Shown here: positions 1 to 10,548 of the stretch, piece after piece
How the letters are laid out: each line of letters starts with the position of its first letter
Position numbering within the stretch: position 1 is the first letter of the stretch
Source: Mya arenaria
Taxonomy: Eukaryota; Mollusca; Bivalvia; Myida; Myidae
Direction of reading: 5' to 3'
Length of the DNA: 64,000 bases
Assembly: GCF_026914265.1 (NCBI RefSeq)
Contig: NC_069125.1
Span: 64,469,479-64,533,478 of the forward strand
Translations under genes and position numbers: made by a program
Notes under the pieces: generated by a model
Seen by the model: the letters and a program-made list of their open reading frames with translations, nothing else
Told to the model about the DNA's origin: nothing
Databases searched by the model: none

Positions 1-712
1 ACGTACATTCGTAAATGTTTTCAAATATAATTAGTAAGATTTAGTAACAGAAGTAAGTATATTTCCAGGTGAATTTAAATTGTTGATTTTAAGCTCATTT
101 GAATTAAATTGCCAAATTTATAAATACAATATCCTCCAATCTGTTTATAATTCATTCAGCTGTGCAAAGTATAACATATGCAGTGTCACGACTATAAAGA
201 AATTGCTCGTTCAATGCCAGGACTTTTCTCAAAAAAATTAATTAAAAAATCACGTACATCATATTTTTTGCGTAATAACCTTATTTTCATCTTTTGCTTA
301 TAACTTTGCAAAGTTTTGAAGTCCTTTTTTGCTAGAAAGTAACTTTATTTTCTTATTTTGGAAAAAATCCTATTTTCACCAAAAAATGACTTCATTTGAG
401 AAAAAACCCTTATTTTTGCGGAAATTACCTTATTTTTGTATTTCACTCATATGTTACATTGGAGTTAAGTTGGGTATAGAATGCTCCAAAGCTAATCACT
501 GAGATAATACCCCATGTCTGTTTTTCAGTAAAAAGGTCAAGGTATTGTTATACAATATGTAGCTTGGTGTGGTCATCAGATGAATCGCTTATTTAAGATA
601 AATAAACAATGTGGAAATTAAAAATAATTGCCATGCTTTGAAAACATTGTTAGCATCAATATCTTAGACACTAAATTGAATGAACTTAAAAAATATACGT
701 TTTATGTTCTAG
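1..712. other. AT-rich non-coding stretch, probably an ERP29 intron
   Basis: No coding exon, RNA gene or clear repeat is visible here. It ends in an acceptor (tctag) that opens the first visible ERP29 exon, so most or all of it should be intron of that gene. The exon carrying the ERP29 signal peptide was not found and probably lies left of the window. Confidence 0.5.
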
Positions 713-2290
713 ATTGTTGATAAACACAAAGCAGTGCTGGTGAAGTTTGATGAGACTTATCCATATGGGGATAAACAGGATGCATTTAAGAAAGTTGCAG
801 AGGCCTGTATAAGCCAGAGTGACCTGCTTATTGCTGAGGTCCAAGTTGCAGGTTAGCTTATTGAATAAGCATTACTTTATAATTATTGAAATGATGCTGA
901 GTAACCTGATTTTAATATTTATTACTGATAAACCAACAAGGAGTGTGAAACAAAATGGCGCATGGCCTTAGATTCTTAAACAAAGTACTGTCTTCAGCAT
1001 CATTTCAATAATTCAATTCATAAGAACAAAACCATTATTATTCAAAAACTGTTGAATACATCATACTTATTTACTATACTTTCTATAGTCCAGGTCCTTA
1101 TAATGAACTCTTTAGTTGTGAACTGTAATAAATGATTATTTTCTTCATTTTATATTATGAACCTTTCAGTAGTTGATTGTAGGTTTAGACCTGTCCTCCT
1201 ATTTGGATTTTTCTCGTTTTGCTCTTATCATGTTTAATAGGTAAATAGTAGTTGCATTAAAGCTAAGGTGAAAAACCTGAAAGGCGCATTTAGAAACAGT
1301 ATTAAAGTCATAAACATTTTATTTTTAGTCAGAATTGGATGAAATGTTTACCAAAAATGTGCATATTTCTATCAGATCAAGTGCTGGGGGAAAATGTAAA
1401 GAATAAACCACAAAGCATTTCATGACAAGGTTTTACCATTTATGCTGTTCTGCAACACTTTAATCCTAAATGCATTGCTTTCAAGCAATAAACACCATCT
1501 TATACTAACAGTTTCACTACTTAACAGATTATGGTGAGAAGGACAACATGGATCTTGCTGAGAGGTTTAAGGTGCCAACAAACAAGGATGCACACCCGAC
1601 CTACTTACTTTTCCTGCAGGGCAGAGATGAACCAGTCAAGTATGAAGGCGATAAGCTTCAAGCTGACGACATCAAGAAGTTTATCATGAAAGAATCAGGT
1701 TTGTATTTTGATTAACTATTAAACTGCTGTGGATTTTTAAATAACTATTTTAATTAAAATGAATTTATTGAAAAACCTGTCCTGTTTGAATTTAATTTTA
1801 GTCCTGTATTGTGGTACATAATTATACAAGTAAAAATCAAAGATGAATCTTACAAGTTCAGTAATTGGATAAGTTGCTTAAACCTGAAACAATTCTCAGA
1901 CATTATAAACTGTTGTTGCTCTAACAACTTTTGTTCTTTTTTTCAGGTTTGTGGATTGGACTGCCTGGCTGCCTTGAGCAGTTTGACGTCCTCGTAAAGC
2001 AGTTTTTCTTGCCCTCGGCCAACAGGGATGAGCTCATCGCACGTGGAGAAGAGCAGGCAAAACTCCTCTCAAAGGACGTAGAGAAAACATCATCTGACAT
2101 GTACATTAAAATCATGAAGAGAGTTGCTGAAAAGGGCACAGGTTTTGTAGACTCGGAGATTGAAAGGCTGGAAAAACTACGCTCTGGAAAATTGAGTGAT
2201 AAGAAAAAGGAGCAGTTAGCGGATAGGCTCAATATTTTGGCTACATTTAGTGTTAGTTTGGCTCAATCTGGAAAAAAAGATGAATTGTAA
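713..2290 (+). CDS. ERP29: ERp29 (endoplasmic reticulum protein 29), 3' three exons; 5' end outside window
   Basis: Exons 713-851, 1528-1698 and 1947-2290 join in frame with GT-AG introns to give 217 residues. They start in the thioredoxin-like domain (LVKFDETYPYG, the ERp29 signature LVKFDxxYPYG) and continue through DYGEKDN and the linker GLWIGLPGCLEQFD into the all-helical C-terminal domain (SDMYIKIMKRVAEKG, KLSDKKKEQLADRLNIL). The chain ends in KDEL, an ER retrieval signal; vertebrate ERp29 ends KEEL. ERp29 is a lumenal ER escort or chaperone of the protein disulfide isomerase family that lacks the CxxC redox centre, and no CxxC is seen here. About 45-50 N-terminal residues, including the signal peptide, are missing and should lie upstream. 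The family call is very secure. Confidence 0.95.
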
Positions 2291-2905
2291 CAGAAAAGAA
2301 AACATGATTTTTAAAATTGTTTTGTGCAAATCTACGAAGATCTTCATAATCAAAATCCTAGATTTGGTTTGGTATCCTAATTGTTAATTTGTACATCAGG
2401 TTCTTTTGGGGGAATATACTTCTTCCAATTGGAAACATTTGATAATATTGTTTATACAAGGTGAAAACCACTATGTTATGGTATTTTTCAATACATTTCA
2501 TCAATTGTTATTTAATCTTTTTCATGTTTTTATGCAGTAGACAGCTTTTTATATATTTTGTTTGTATAGAGTTATGGGTCTATAAATCAGCATTTGTCTT
2601 ACACAGGAAGTGCTCAAGATTATCTTGTTTTAAGCATAGTCTAATCAAGTTCTACTAGTATTTGAATTGTCTGAGTAATTATTGATACACTATTATAACT
2701 ATAAATGTTTAAATTGCATGTTTGTGTACTAGTAATTGAAATGTTATGAATGGATGGATGAAATGGTGTTTTAAAATGTGTGTAAATTTGTTCAAAACTG
2801 ATTCCAATCCACAGCCAGATTGATTTTAATGTTGTTTGTTAATGAATCTTGTCATGTCTTGTAAAGAGGGCATAATTCAATCAATAAAGCATGTATGGAA
2901 ATGTT
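2291..2905 (+). other. ERP29 3' untranslated region with poly(A) signal
   Basis: AT-rich non-coding sequence follows the KDEL stop codon. A canonical AATAAA lies at 2883-2888, about 595 bp after the stop, and is the likely polyadenylation signal. The exact cleavage site is inferred. Confidence 0.55.
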
Positions 2906-2964
2906 ATTTCCCTTTGTTAATCTTTTTAACCAATGAGGTTTTCAGTGAAACCAGCTTAATGAAT

Positions 2965-3785
2965 CAATAATTGGTTTCCACCCAATTACTTAGCAAGTCC
3001 AATTACTTAGCAAATTAACATTGATTGACAGTGAATAAATTTGATGTGTAGGTTGCATATGTGAAGAGCTCGCTTGGGATTGCTTTTGAGGGTCAAGGGT
3101 CATTGTTACTAAATAGAAAAATGGTTTGCACCCATTAACTTTACTTAGCAACATTGATAGTGATGAAACTTGGTAAGTAGGTAGTTTATGCGAAGAGCTT
3201 GCTTGGATTGCTTTTATGGGGGATGGGTCAAGGTCAAGGTCACTGTTTATAAAATGGTTTCTGCCCAATAACTTGAGTTAGCATTGGTGGATAGTGATGA
3301 AATTTGATTTGTATGTAGCTTATGTAGAGCTAGCTTGGGATTCATTTTGAGGAGGTCACTGTTACTAAAAATGAAAATTGGTTTCTGCCCCAAAACTTTA
3401 GTTGGGGATAAAATCGATAGTGATGAAAATTGGTGAGTAGGTAGCTTTTGTGAAGAATTAGCTTTATATTGGGTTGGGTCAAGGTTACTAAAAATAGAAA
3501 AAAAGTTTTCCAACCAATAGAAATTAAGTTAGGATTGATGGAAGATGAATAAACTTGGTGTGTAAGGTAGCTTATGTGATTGGATTTGATGGAAGTTGGG
3601 TCAAGGTTACTAAAGTTAGATAAACTGTTTCCGCCAAATACCTTTAGTCAGGATTGATGGATTGTGAACAAACTTGGAGTGTAGGTAGCTTATGTAAAGA
3701 TCTAGCTTTGGATTACTTTTGAGGGAAAAAAATAGAATAACTTTAGTCAGGATTGATAGATAGTGAATTAACTTGGCATGATATA
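2965..3785. repeat. Degenerate tandem repeat, about six units of ~125-150 bp
   Basis: The module recurs with starts near 2972, 3122, 3256, 3379, 3504 and 3629 and a partial copy near 3735. Each copy has a GGTTTCTGCCCAATAACTT-like start, a middle part like GATAGTGATGAAACTTGGT, then GTAGGTAGCTTATG, and an end rich in GGGTCAAGGTCA. Copies differ by substitutions and indels, so the array is old. Its style resembles tandem repeats common in bivalve genomes (from memory). Confidence 0.75.
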
Positions 3786-3799
3786 TGTAATAGTTTTGT

Positions 3800-6700
3800 A
3801 TCTTAATTTACTTTTTATTTTAATCAAGATTTTCAAGATTTTATTTAGATCATGGGTTATTACAACCATGTGATCAGAACAATAGCACTTTAACAAACAA
3901 TTAATTAAACATATAAATATAAACAAAGTAGACATATAGGAAATACTAAGACAAATAAGTCGTATTGTTTTGAAGGAGAATGACTATTTGACATTAGATA
4001 AAAGGGACTTACAAAATATAGCCAATTTAATAAGTTCTTTTTTGCTTTTACTGTTCATTAATTGATCTGACTTGATACAATTAGAGTTACGACAAAAGTA
4101 CAATTTAATATTTTTCTTTCTATCGTCTGAAAAATGTTGACATTCAAACAAGTAATGAAATTCATCACCTAAACGATTACTACTACACAAATGACATGTT
4201 CTACGAAATCTCTCAACATTTTGACCACACCCTACTTCAATAGGAAATTTGTGATTCATAATTCTAAATTTAAGCAAATACAATGAAAGATTCTTCGGTA
4301 CTCGGTAGTATATCAATATTGCTTTCAAACCCAAAATCTTTTTTGTATACTTAATACATTTGACATTTTGGTGAATTTGAAACAATACTATACCAATTTT
4401 GAATAAATTGGTCAGATAATCTGTTTTTAACATATTCTTAAAAAACAATAACACTATTAACCTGTTGTTAATCAAGGTACATACTTAATCCTAAATCATT
4501 TAAAGTATTCTTAACAAAGGAAGCCCATGGGAACTTCAAGCCAGAGGTAACATCATTGTGCAAAGAATATGCAGTATTATACAATAAGTGACTAATTTTG
4601 CTGCTGCTCACATCAGCAGAATTTACTATTTTACTCCAAAAGGTCAAAAGCCTAGTTTTAGCTGGTAAAGAAATTGGTTTTAAACCAAGTTCACCATAAA
4701 TCATACAATTAGGGGTACACTGTTTTAAATTTGAAATGAGTTTACAATATTTTAACTGAACTTGGTCTAATATCTTAAGATCCTCCATAGCCCATACCTC
4801 TGAACCATATAATAATATTGGTACAATCATTGAATTAAACAAATACAATTGTAAAGAGTTGCTAAGTTAAGTTTACGAGATTTCTTTATAAGTGCAAACA
4901 TTGCTTTACAAGCTTGATCTACCAAAAGTTTTTTAGGTTTAGTAAATTTACCACTGTAGCTAAACATAACACCAAGATACACAAACTCATCGACAATATC
5001 TACTTTAGCGCCATCATAGTAGAAATCCTGTTCTTTCAGTTATGTTCTTTTAGACTTACAAAAAAAAAACACTTTAGTTTTACTAGGATTAACTTTTAAA
5101 TCCCACATATTAGAATATTCTAGCATGGCATTCAATGCCGCTTGCAAGTCGGCGTGAGATTCGGCGAGAACAACTGTGTCATCAGCAAAAAGTAATATAT
5201 AAAGACGTAGGTAAACATCTACATCATCCTCACTTAAACATTCAAAGGTACTTTTAGAAAAGGTTTCAAGCCCTTCAAACCTACTTGACATAAACTGAGT
5301 CAAATCATTAAGAAACAGAGAAAATAGTATCGAGGAAAGGTTCTCACCTTGCCTAACACCAGCTTGACTACTAAAAAACTCTGATAATGAATTACCAACT
5401 TTAACACATGACTTAGCAATATCATACATACTATTAATTATCTTAATACATTTACCATCTATATTATTTTCTAAGAGTTTATGCCACAAAGCTATTCTAT
5501 TAACACTATCAAATGCTTTCTTGTAATCAATAAAGGCACAGTAAAGTTTTCTACCTTTCATTAAATAAAAATCAATCAAGATTTTCAAAGAAAAACATGA
5601 TCAATGGTACTATAATTTTTCCTGAAACCAGCTTGCTCCTCACAGAGCAAATTGGGTTAACCAGGAAAGAGTTTAATCTGTTATTTAGGACAGTCGTAAA
5701 TAATTTTCCCATGCAACTTAAAATTGTAATGCCTCTATAATTATCCGGGTCATTGATGCTACCCTTGTTTTTATAAATTGGGAAAATGATGCCTCTACTC
5801 CAAACCTCTGGAAATACTCCAGAATCAAAAATGATATTAAATAGTTTGCAAACCAGTAATAAGAAAGACTCACTTCCACTATACTTAAGATATTCGTTTA
5901 AAATATTATCAAATGAAGAAGGACATTTATTGTTTTCAAGCTGTGTACCGCTTTTCTAATTTCATCAATACTAAATACCATATTTAATTCCTCATTATTG
6001 CCCGAGATTGAATCAAAATCAATTTCTGAATACATACGGGTATCTGCATCATTGGTTGACGAAGTTTGATTTAACTTGACAAAGTGTTCATAAAATACAT
6101 CTTTAGAAATGCTAGACAATGTTTTCTTCTTTTCATCACAATATTTATTTAATAATCTCCAAAAAGCTTTGGGATTAGAATTACGAAGATTTTTTAAACT
6201 TTTTATTTACACTCCCTTTGAAAGAATTCATTTTCTTATTCATTAATTTCTTATAAGACTTACTATTGTTAACTAAGGAAGCAAAATTTTCATTTGTTCT
6301 ATTAAATCTGTACTTATTTTTACTTTTTATATAATTAGCTCTAGCATCTTTACAATCATTATCATACCATTCTTTCTTAAAGTGTTTACGAACAGGTGTT
6401 TAATTAACAATTTTCTTTTCTAACAACAATTGAGATTTATCAGCAGCATTAGTTAAAATATTAGAAACACTATTTGTCAAATGATTAACAACATCAACAG
6501 TATACTGTTTACTAATACTTAAGCTATCTAGCTATTTCATCTGCCAAAGCAGTGATCTTTAACTCATCAATGTGACTTACAAATTGAATTTTTGCATTAT
6601 TATCCCATATTGGTCTTTTTACAACATCATCAGTGGAATCAACAACATTTTTAGCATAGTCAGAACTTAAATATAATGACATATTAATACTTATTTCTAC

Positions 6701-6945
6701 ACAAGAGTGAACATCAGAAAACAATGGATCATATGTTTCTGCACCTCAAAATGTATAGTTCTGGGAAATAATTCCGGCGATAACAAAACATAATCTATAA
6801 GAGTGCTGCTTATACATGTGCTCTGACCAATATCAATATCTTTGCCTAACCTTCCATTAGCTATGTATAGGTTAGCAGACTTACATAGATCTATCAAACG
6901 ATAACCATAACCGTTAGTTTGCGAAGGGAGATAATTCTTACTGGC
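3800..6945 (-). mobile_element. 5'-truncated, decayed LINE (endonuclease remnant, reverse transcriptase, C-terminal zinc knuckle)
   Basis: Read on -, the order is that of a non-LTR retrotransposon ORF2. The end of an APE-type endonuclease (LIDLCKSANLYIANGRLG, then YDPLFSDVHS) lies at 6,690-6,930. The RT entry region is at 5,898-6,119. The RT core at 5,040-5,588 has FIDYKKAFDSVN, GVRQGENLS and the catalytic FADDT. A thumb-like region (ILLYGSEVWA) is at 4,468-4,848. The C-terminal knuckle (CHLCSSN, then HYLFEC) is at about 4,110-4,200. The reading frame is broken at least five times and the first half of the endonuclease and any ORF1 are missing, so this is a dead, 5'-truncated copy. The domain set fits the Jockey/CR1/L2 group; the clade is not resolved. 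The 3' boundary is approximate. Confidence 0.9.
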
Positions 6946-8146
6946 TCATTATCGAAATTTAAATGTCAATAAATTCATTATTTTTGAATATTTTTGTATA
7001 AGTTTGGCTGAAAGGCATGTTATTAATATAGGAATAGAATAATTAAAAACAATGACTTGAAAGCGTGTTTCGGTACTTGTTTTCGTAATTCGGTAATAAA
7101 TCGATGTGAGGATAGATCGATTAAGGGCCTTAATGTTACTTTTGGCTTGAACCAATGACAAATCCTACTCCCAGCTTTTGGATAAAGCCAAAAATATACA
7201 CTGACACATAAAGCATACAAGAATTCATTCTCAGAGACAAAATATGTTATTTGATTTATTTATTTTTACATTAATATGTTCATTTATGGCACATTCTCGT
7301 AAACCAGGGCTATGGCCTAGCTGCAACAATATTACAACTCTCTACCATTTAACACTGGGCGAAAGAATATATAGTAATATTATGCATCGATGTTGAATAA
7401 TAACGACAAAATTGTTTAATATATACTCAACAGTGATCTAAACTGGATTTAATTTGTCAATAGAGTCGCTATTTTTACATAAATATATTCTCAGTAACGA
7501 ATACCGTTGTACGTGAACACAACCTGTCAGATTTGTCCCAGATTTACAGATATCAGAATACTTGATAAACAATCGACACATGTATATATTTGACAGGGGC
7601 GAAGCCAGCGTAACTACGCACTTACGCATGTGCGTAACATCAATTTGAAAAATAAATATGGCAAAAATGGCATATTAGTCGAGGGCTAAGCTAATTATTG
7701 ATATCAGAATAGAGGAAAGATCAGCTATAGTAAGCATTGTTTCTCTGTGCTATATACGGCTTACTGAGCCTAAATCAATCACTTGGTAACTACAAAGTCG
7801 GCGGCCTCGAACCTATAAATCCCTCCTAATACACATCAGTGCTCAACTTGTTAGTTTCATTGTCCTTTTTTTCCCCCTGGATATTCTTCTATAAGGTGGC
7901 CGAGGGTTTGCCCAGCACTACCACCTAATGAGTTCCTACAGCCAGCTAGGCAAATGAGGCAAATTAGAGCTACCAAATTTCAAGACTGAATTACAACAAA
8001 TATTATTGACAAACAAGTGATCAATCATGACAGAGGATTTATAATTCAACAGTGTAAAACTGAGCAGTTAAAACATTCATACTTCGTCTAAACGTGTGAG
8101 GATTGGAACCATCTGGAGAATAGTATAGTCCACGCAAAGACAGTGG
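6946..8146. other. Intergenic, no gene seen
   Basis: No supported coding exon. A segment near 7,290-7,330 (AGGGCTATGGCCTAG) resembles the untranslated tail of mollusc LINEs read on -, and 7,590-7,640 (GGGGCGAAGCCAGCG) looks like a decayed repeat end. Both are weak calls. Confidence 0.3.
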
Positions 8147-8482
8147 CATTCGGAACTCCTCGGCCATTTTTTCAAAAACAACCTCGGATGTATGCCGGTA
8201 CATCTGTTGAAGTAGTCCGTATTTTTTTTAATAAAAGCATTAATTAAATGTAGTGTTTAAGAGTTCTATTCATTGCTCTCAGTTTAAATTGATTGCCAGT
8301 GAAGTGTATTATTGCAAACATAATTACGATTCCCAAGAGTTAAGTCATAAATTTTAACTACTAAATAAGATTACTACGCGATCTATTTGCAGCGGACTTA
8401 AACGTACCACTTTTTAAGTATGTAAACCGTCCATATACATCCGAGGTTGTTTTTGAAAAAAATGGCCGAGGAGCTCCTAATG
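8147..8482. mobile_element. MITE, 336 bp, ~50-bp terminal inverted repeats, 9-bp target duplication
   Basis: The left end starts CATTCGGAACTCCTCGGCC and the right end, reverse complemented, starts CATTAGGAGCTCCTCGGCC. The arms keep matching for about 50 bp, through a run of T's, CAAAAACAACCTCGG and ATGTAT. The direct repeat AGACAGTGG flanks the element at 8138-8146 and 8483-8491. No coding capacity remains. An 8-9 bp duplication fits hAT, P, Merlin or Mutator-like transposases; the CATT terminus does not decide among them. The intact duplication and well-matched arms suggest a fairly recent insertion. Confidence 0.9.
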
Positions 8483-8491
8483 AGACAGTGG

Positions 8492-8948
8492 AGGGCTTTA
8501 AGGGCCGCCCTCCATTTTGACTAAACGCCTCCCCCGGTGTACTACGCCGTGACAGGCCCTGTACCGCATCTAAGCAGACGCAGAAGCAGAAGTATAGTTC
8601 AAGTCTATTATTTTAGACTAATGAGGAGCCATCCAAAATAAGTGAATTTAGTCAAAACAAGTCGACGTTATTTTCAAATCATATGCTATTCTTCACTTAG
8701 TAGCATAAGTTATTAAACTGTATGTTCCATCAGGATAAACATGGTAAAACTACCGTTATTGTTGAACTTCACCTTACAATACACTGCCTGTTCTGGTAAA
8801 GTGAAACCGAAAGTAAATCATTACACAGAAGACATCACGCACGGAAAATGCCGATGGTCTAAATATAACTTCGATGTTTTAAAAATAGAATCGACATGTG
8901 CTCTATAGCGTATGAATATCTATTTCTTTACCATACATAAATCCATAC
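8492..8948. other. Intergenic, nothing recognised
   Basis: AT-rich sequence upstream of the tRNA gene. There is a small GC-rich stretch at about 8,492-8,590 but no coding or RNA feature I can support. Confidence 0.3.
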
Positions 8949-9020
8949 GGCCCTGTGGCGCAACGGTAGCGCGTCTGACTCCAGATCAGAAGGTTGCGTG
9001 TTCAAATCACGTCGGGGTCA
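8949..9020 (+). tRNA. tRNA-Trp (CCA anticodon)
   Basis: A 72-nt cloverleaf with no intron. The acceptor stem GGCCCTG pairs with CGGGGTC, followed by discriminator A. The A box is TGGCGCAACGGTAGCGC, the anticodon loop is CTCCAGA with CCA, and the B box is GTTCAAATC. The body is essentially the conserved animal nuclear tRNA-Trp. A run of six T's at 9,022-9,027 is a textbook RNA polymerase III terminator. Confidence 0.96.
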
Positions 9021-9021
9021 C

Positions 9022-9027
9022 TTTTTT
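9022..9027 (+). terminator. Pol III terminator of tRNA-Trp
   Basis: Six consecutive T's begin two bases after the tRNA discriminator base. Confidence 0.85.
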
Positions 9028-9202
9028 ATTGTTTCTTTTGGAAACAGTCGGCTCTAAGACTATAACAGTTATATGGAAATTTATAATAAATGGAATGGTA
9101 AACGATACAAAAGAGATAACTTACGTTTTTTTTATCTGGACATTGCTTGAGAATTGAACATTTTACTGTACCTGCAGGAAGGTTAAACCTAACTTTTTGT
9201 AC

Positions 9203-9845
9203 TTATTAAAAGGAGAACGATATGGGTTGGATGCCAAAAAAATATTTTTGTTTTCATTTTAATGCATTTTCATGTTTAACCGTCATTTGCCTTTAATGAT
9301 CAAAACAAAAACAAAAACCCACATGATCTAGAAACAGAAAAGAATAGCGATATTTTGGTCTATAATTGGGAGTTATAGTTTTAACCTGTACCTATACCAT
9401 GTTGTTGTTAAATAATTGAAAAGAAATGAGTTTGAACATTTTGACATTATTGTTTTTTTTGTCTTGGAACGAGCCATTTTTGCGAAAATCCATGAAAACA
9501 AGTGATATAAGACTGCTGACAAAAAATAAATCGCAGACTTTTATGTTGCAGTTCAAAAATCAATGTTTTATGCAGTTTTCTTGAACCGTTAGTAACAGTT
9601 TAAGCCATTAAACATTAATTTTCGAACGGAAATATGCAAATCTGCGATCTGATTTTTTGTCAGCATTCTTTTATCATTGGTTTGCAGATATTTACGCAAA
9701 AAATGCCCTTTCCAAGATGAAAAATAAAACAAGCTGTAAACAATGTAAATCTGTGAGAGTGCAGCTTTAAACAAGAAAATGCATTAAAATAAAAAAAATG
9801 TTTTTGGTACCAACCAACCAACCAATATTGTGCTTCTTTAATATA
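9203..9845. mobile_element. Fold-back element of nested inverted repeats (~640 bp)
   Basis: The outer arms are 9,203-9,280 and 9,770-9,845. They share TTTTAATGCATTTTC and a GGTTGG...CCAAAAA stretch in inverted order. Inside is a long imperfect palindrome, about 9,431-9,768 with its centre near 9,595. Its arms share GCTGACAAAAAAT, ATCGCAGA, GTCTTGGAA-like and GCAAAA motifs. The right arm of the inner palindrome ends at GTGAGAGTGCAGCTTTAAA (9,752-9,770). The inner and outer pairs may be two foldback MITEs, one inserted in the other. No open frame. Confidence 0.75.
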
Positions 9846-10548
9846 TAGTTTGAAATGATAAAACTATAAATAGTAGTATTTGTTATGCAGGATTCGAGTA
9901 GAAAATACAGGAGTTTTCGGCACGCAAGTTGGTCCTGGGACCAATAACAAATCCTAGTCCCAGGTGGAACGATTAGCTTTCGACACCGAATGCCGAGACA
10001 ATTATGCAAAACATAGTCAATGTTTTCATCGACTAAAATTATTTTTCAACAATTGATTTCTTTGTACAATTTTCAACTTTGCATTATAACATTATTTACC
10101 ATCTGCATAATTAATGAGTGGTCACACCGGTCAGTGACTGTTTACTCCGTACCTTAGGACTATTTCCAAATAGTATGAAGCTGCAGTTGTTGGCCTATCA
10201 TCTTCCGTTGAATATCAAGGTAATTTGATATGCATTTTTACGTCTGAAAATAAGTTAACTATACTATTTCTAAGACCAGATGAGTGTAAATTCATTCTTT
10301 GAATGTTTATATACATAAAAAGGAACATTTTAATAGTGGTTATCATGGTAGTGATTCTTAGCATAGTGAGCTAGGAATTCACACGTGCATTTGTAAACTG
10401 CGTTATGCATGCAATTCAGTTATATTAAACAAGTTATACGATTTGTCATGATTCATGGATTTGATTATCAAAACTGAAAACTTCAAATTTCCAAAATGAA
10501 TGACCCGTTACAGTTTTCCACAAGCGGACAGACGTAAGAGACACAACC
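9846..10548. other. Intergenic and putative promoter/5' UTR of the TRAF-like gene
   Basis: No exon is supported before the TRAF start codon at 10,549. Transcription start and any untranslated first exon cannot be placed from sequence alone. Confidence 0.3.

Noticed and set aside
8912-9157. 81-codon frame over the tRNA
   Set aside because: It reads straight through the tRNA-Trp gene and has no domain.
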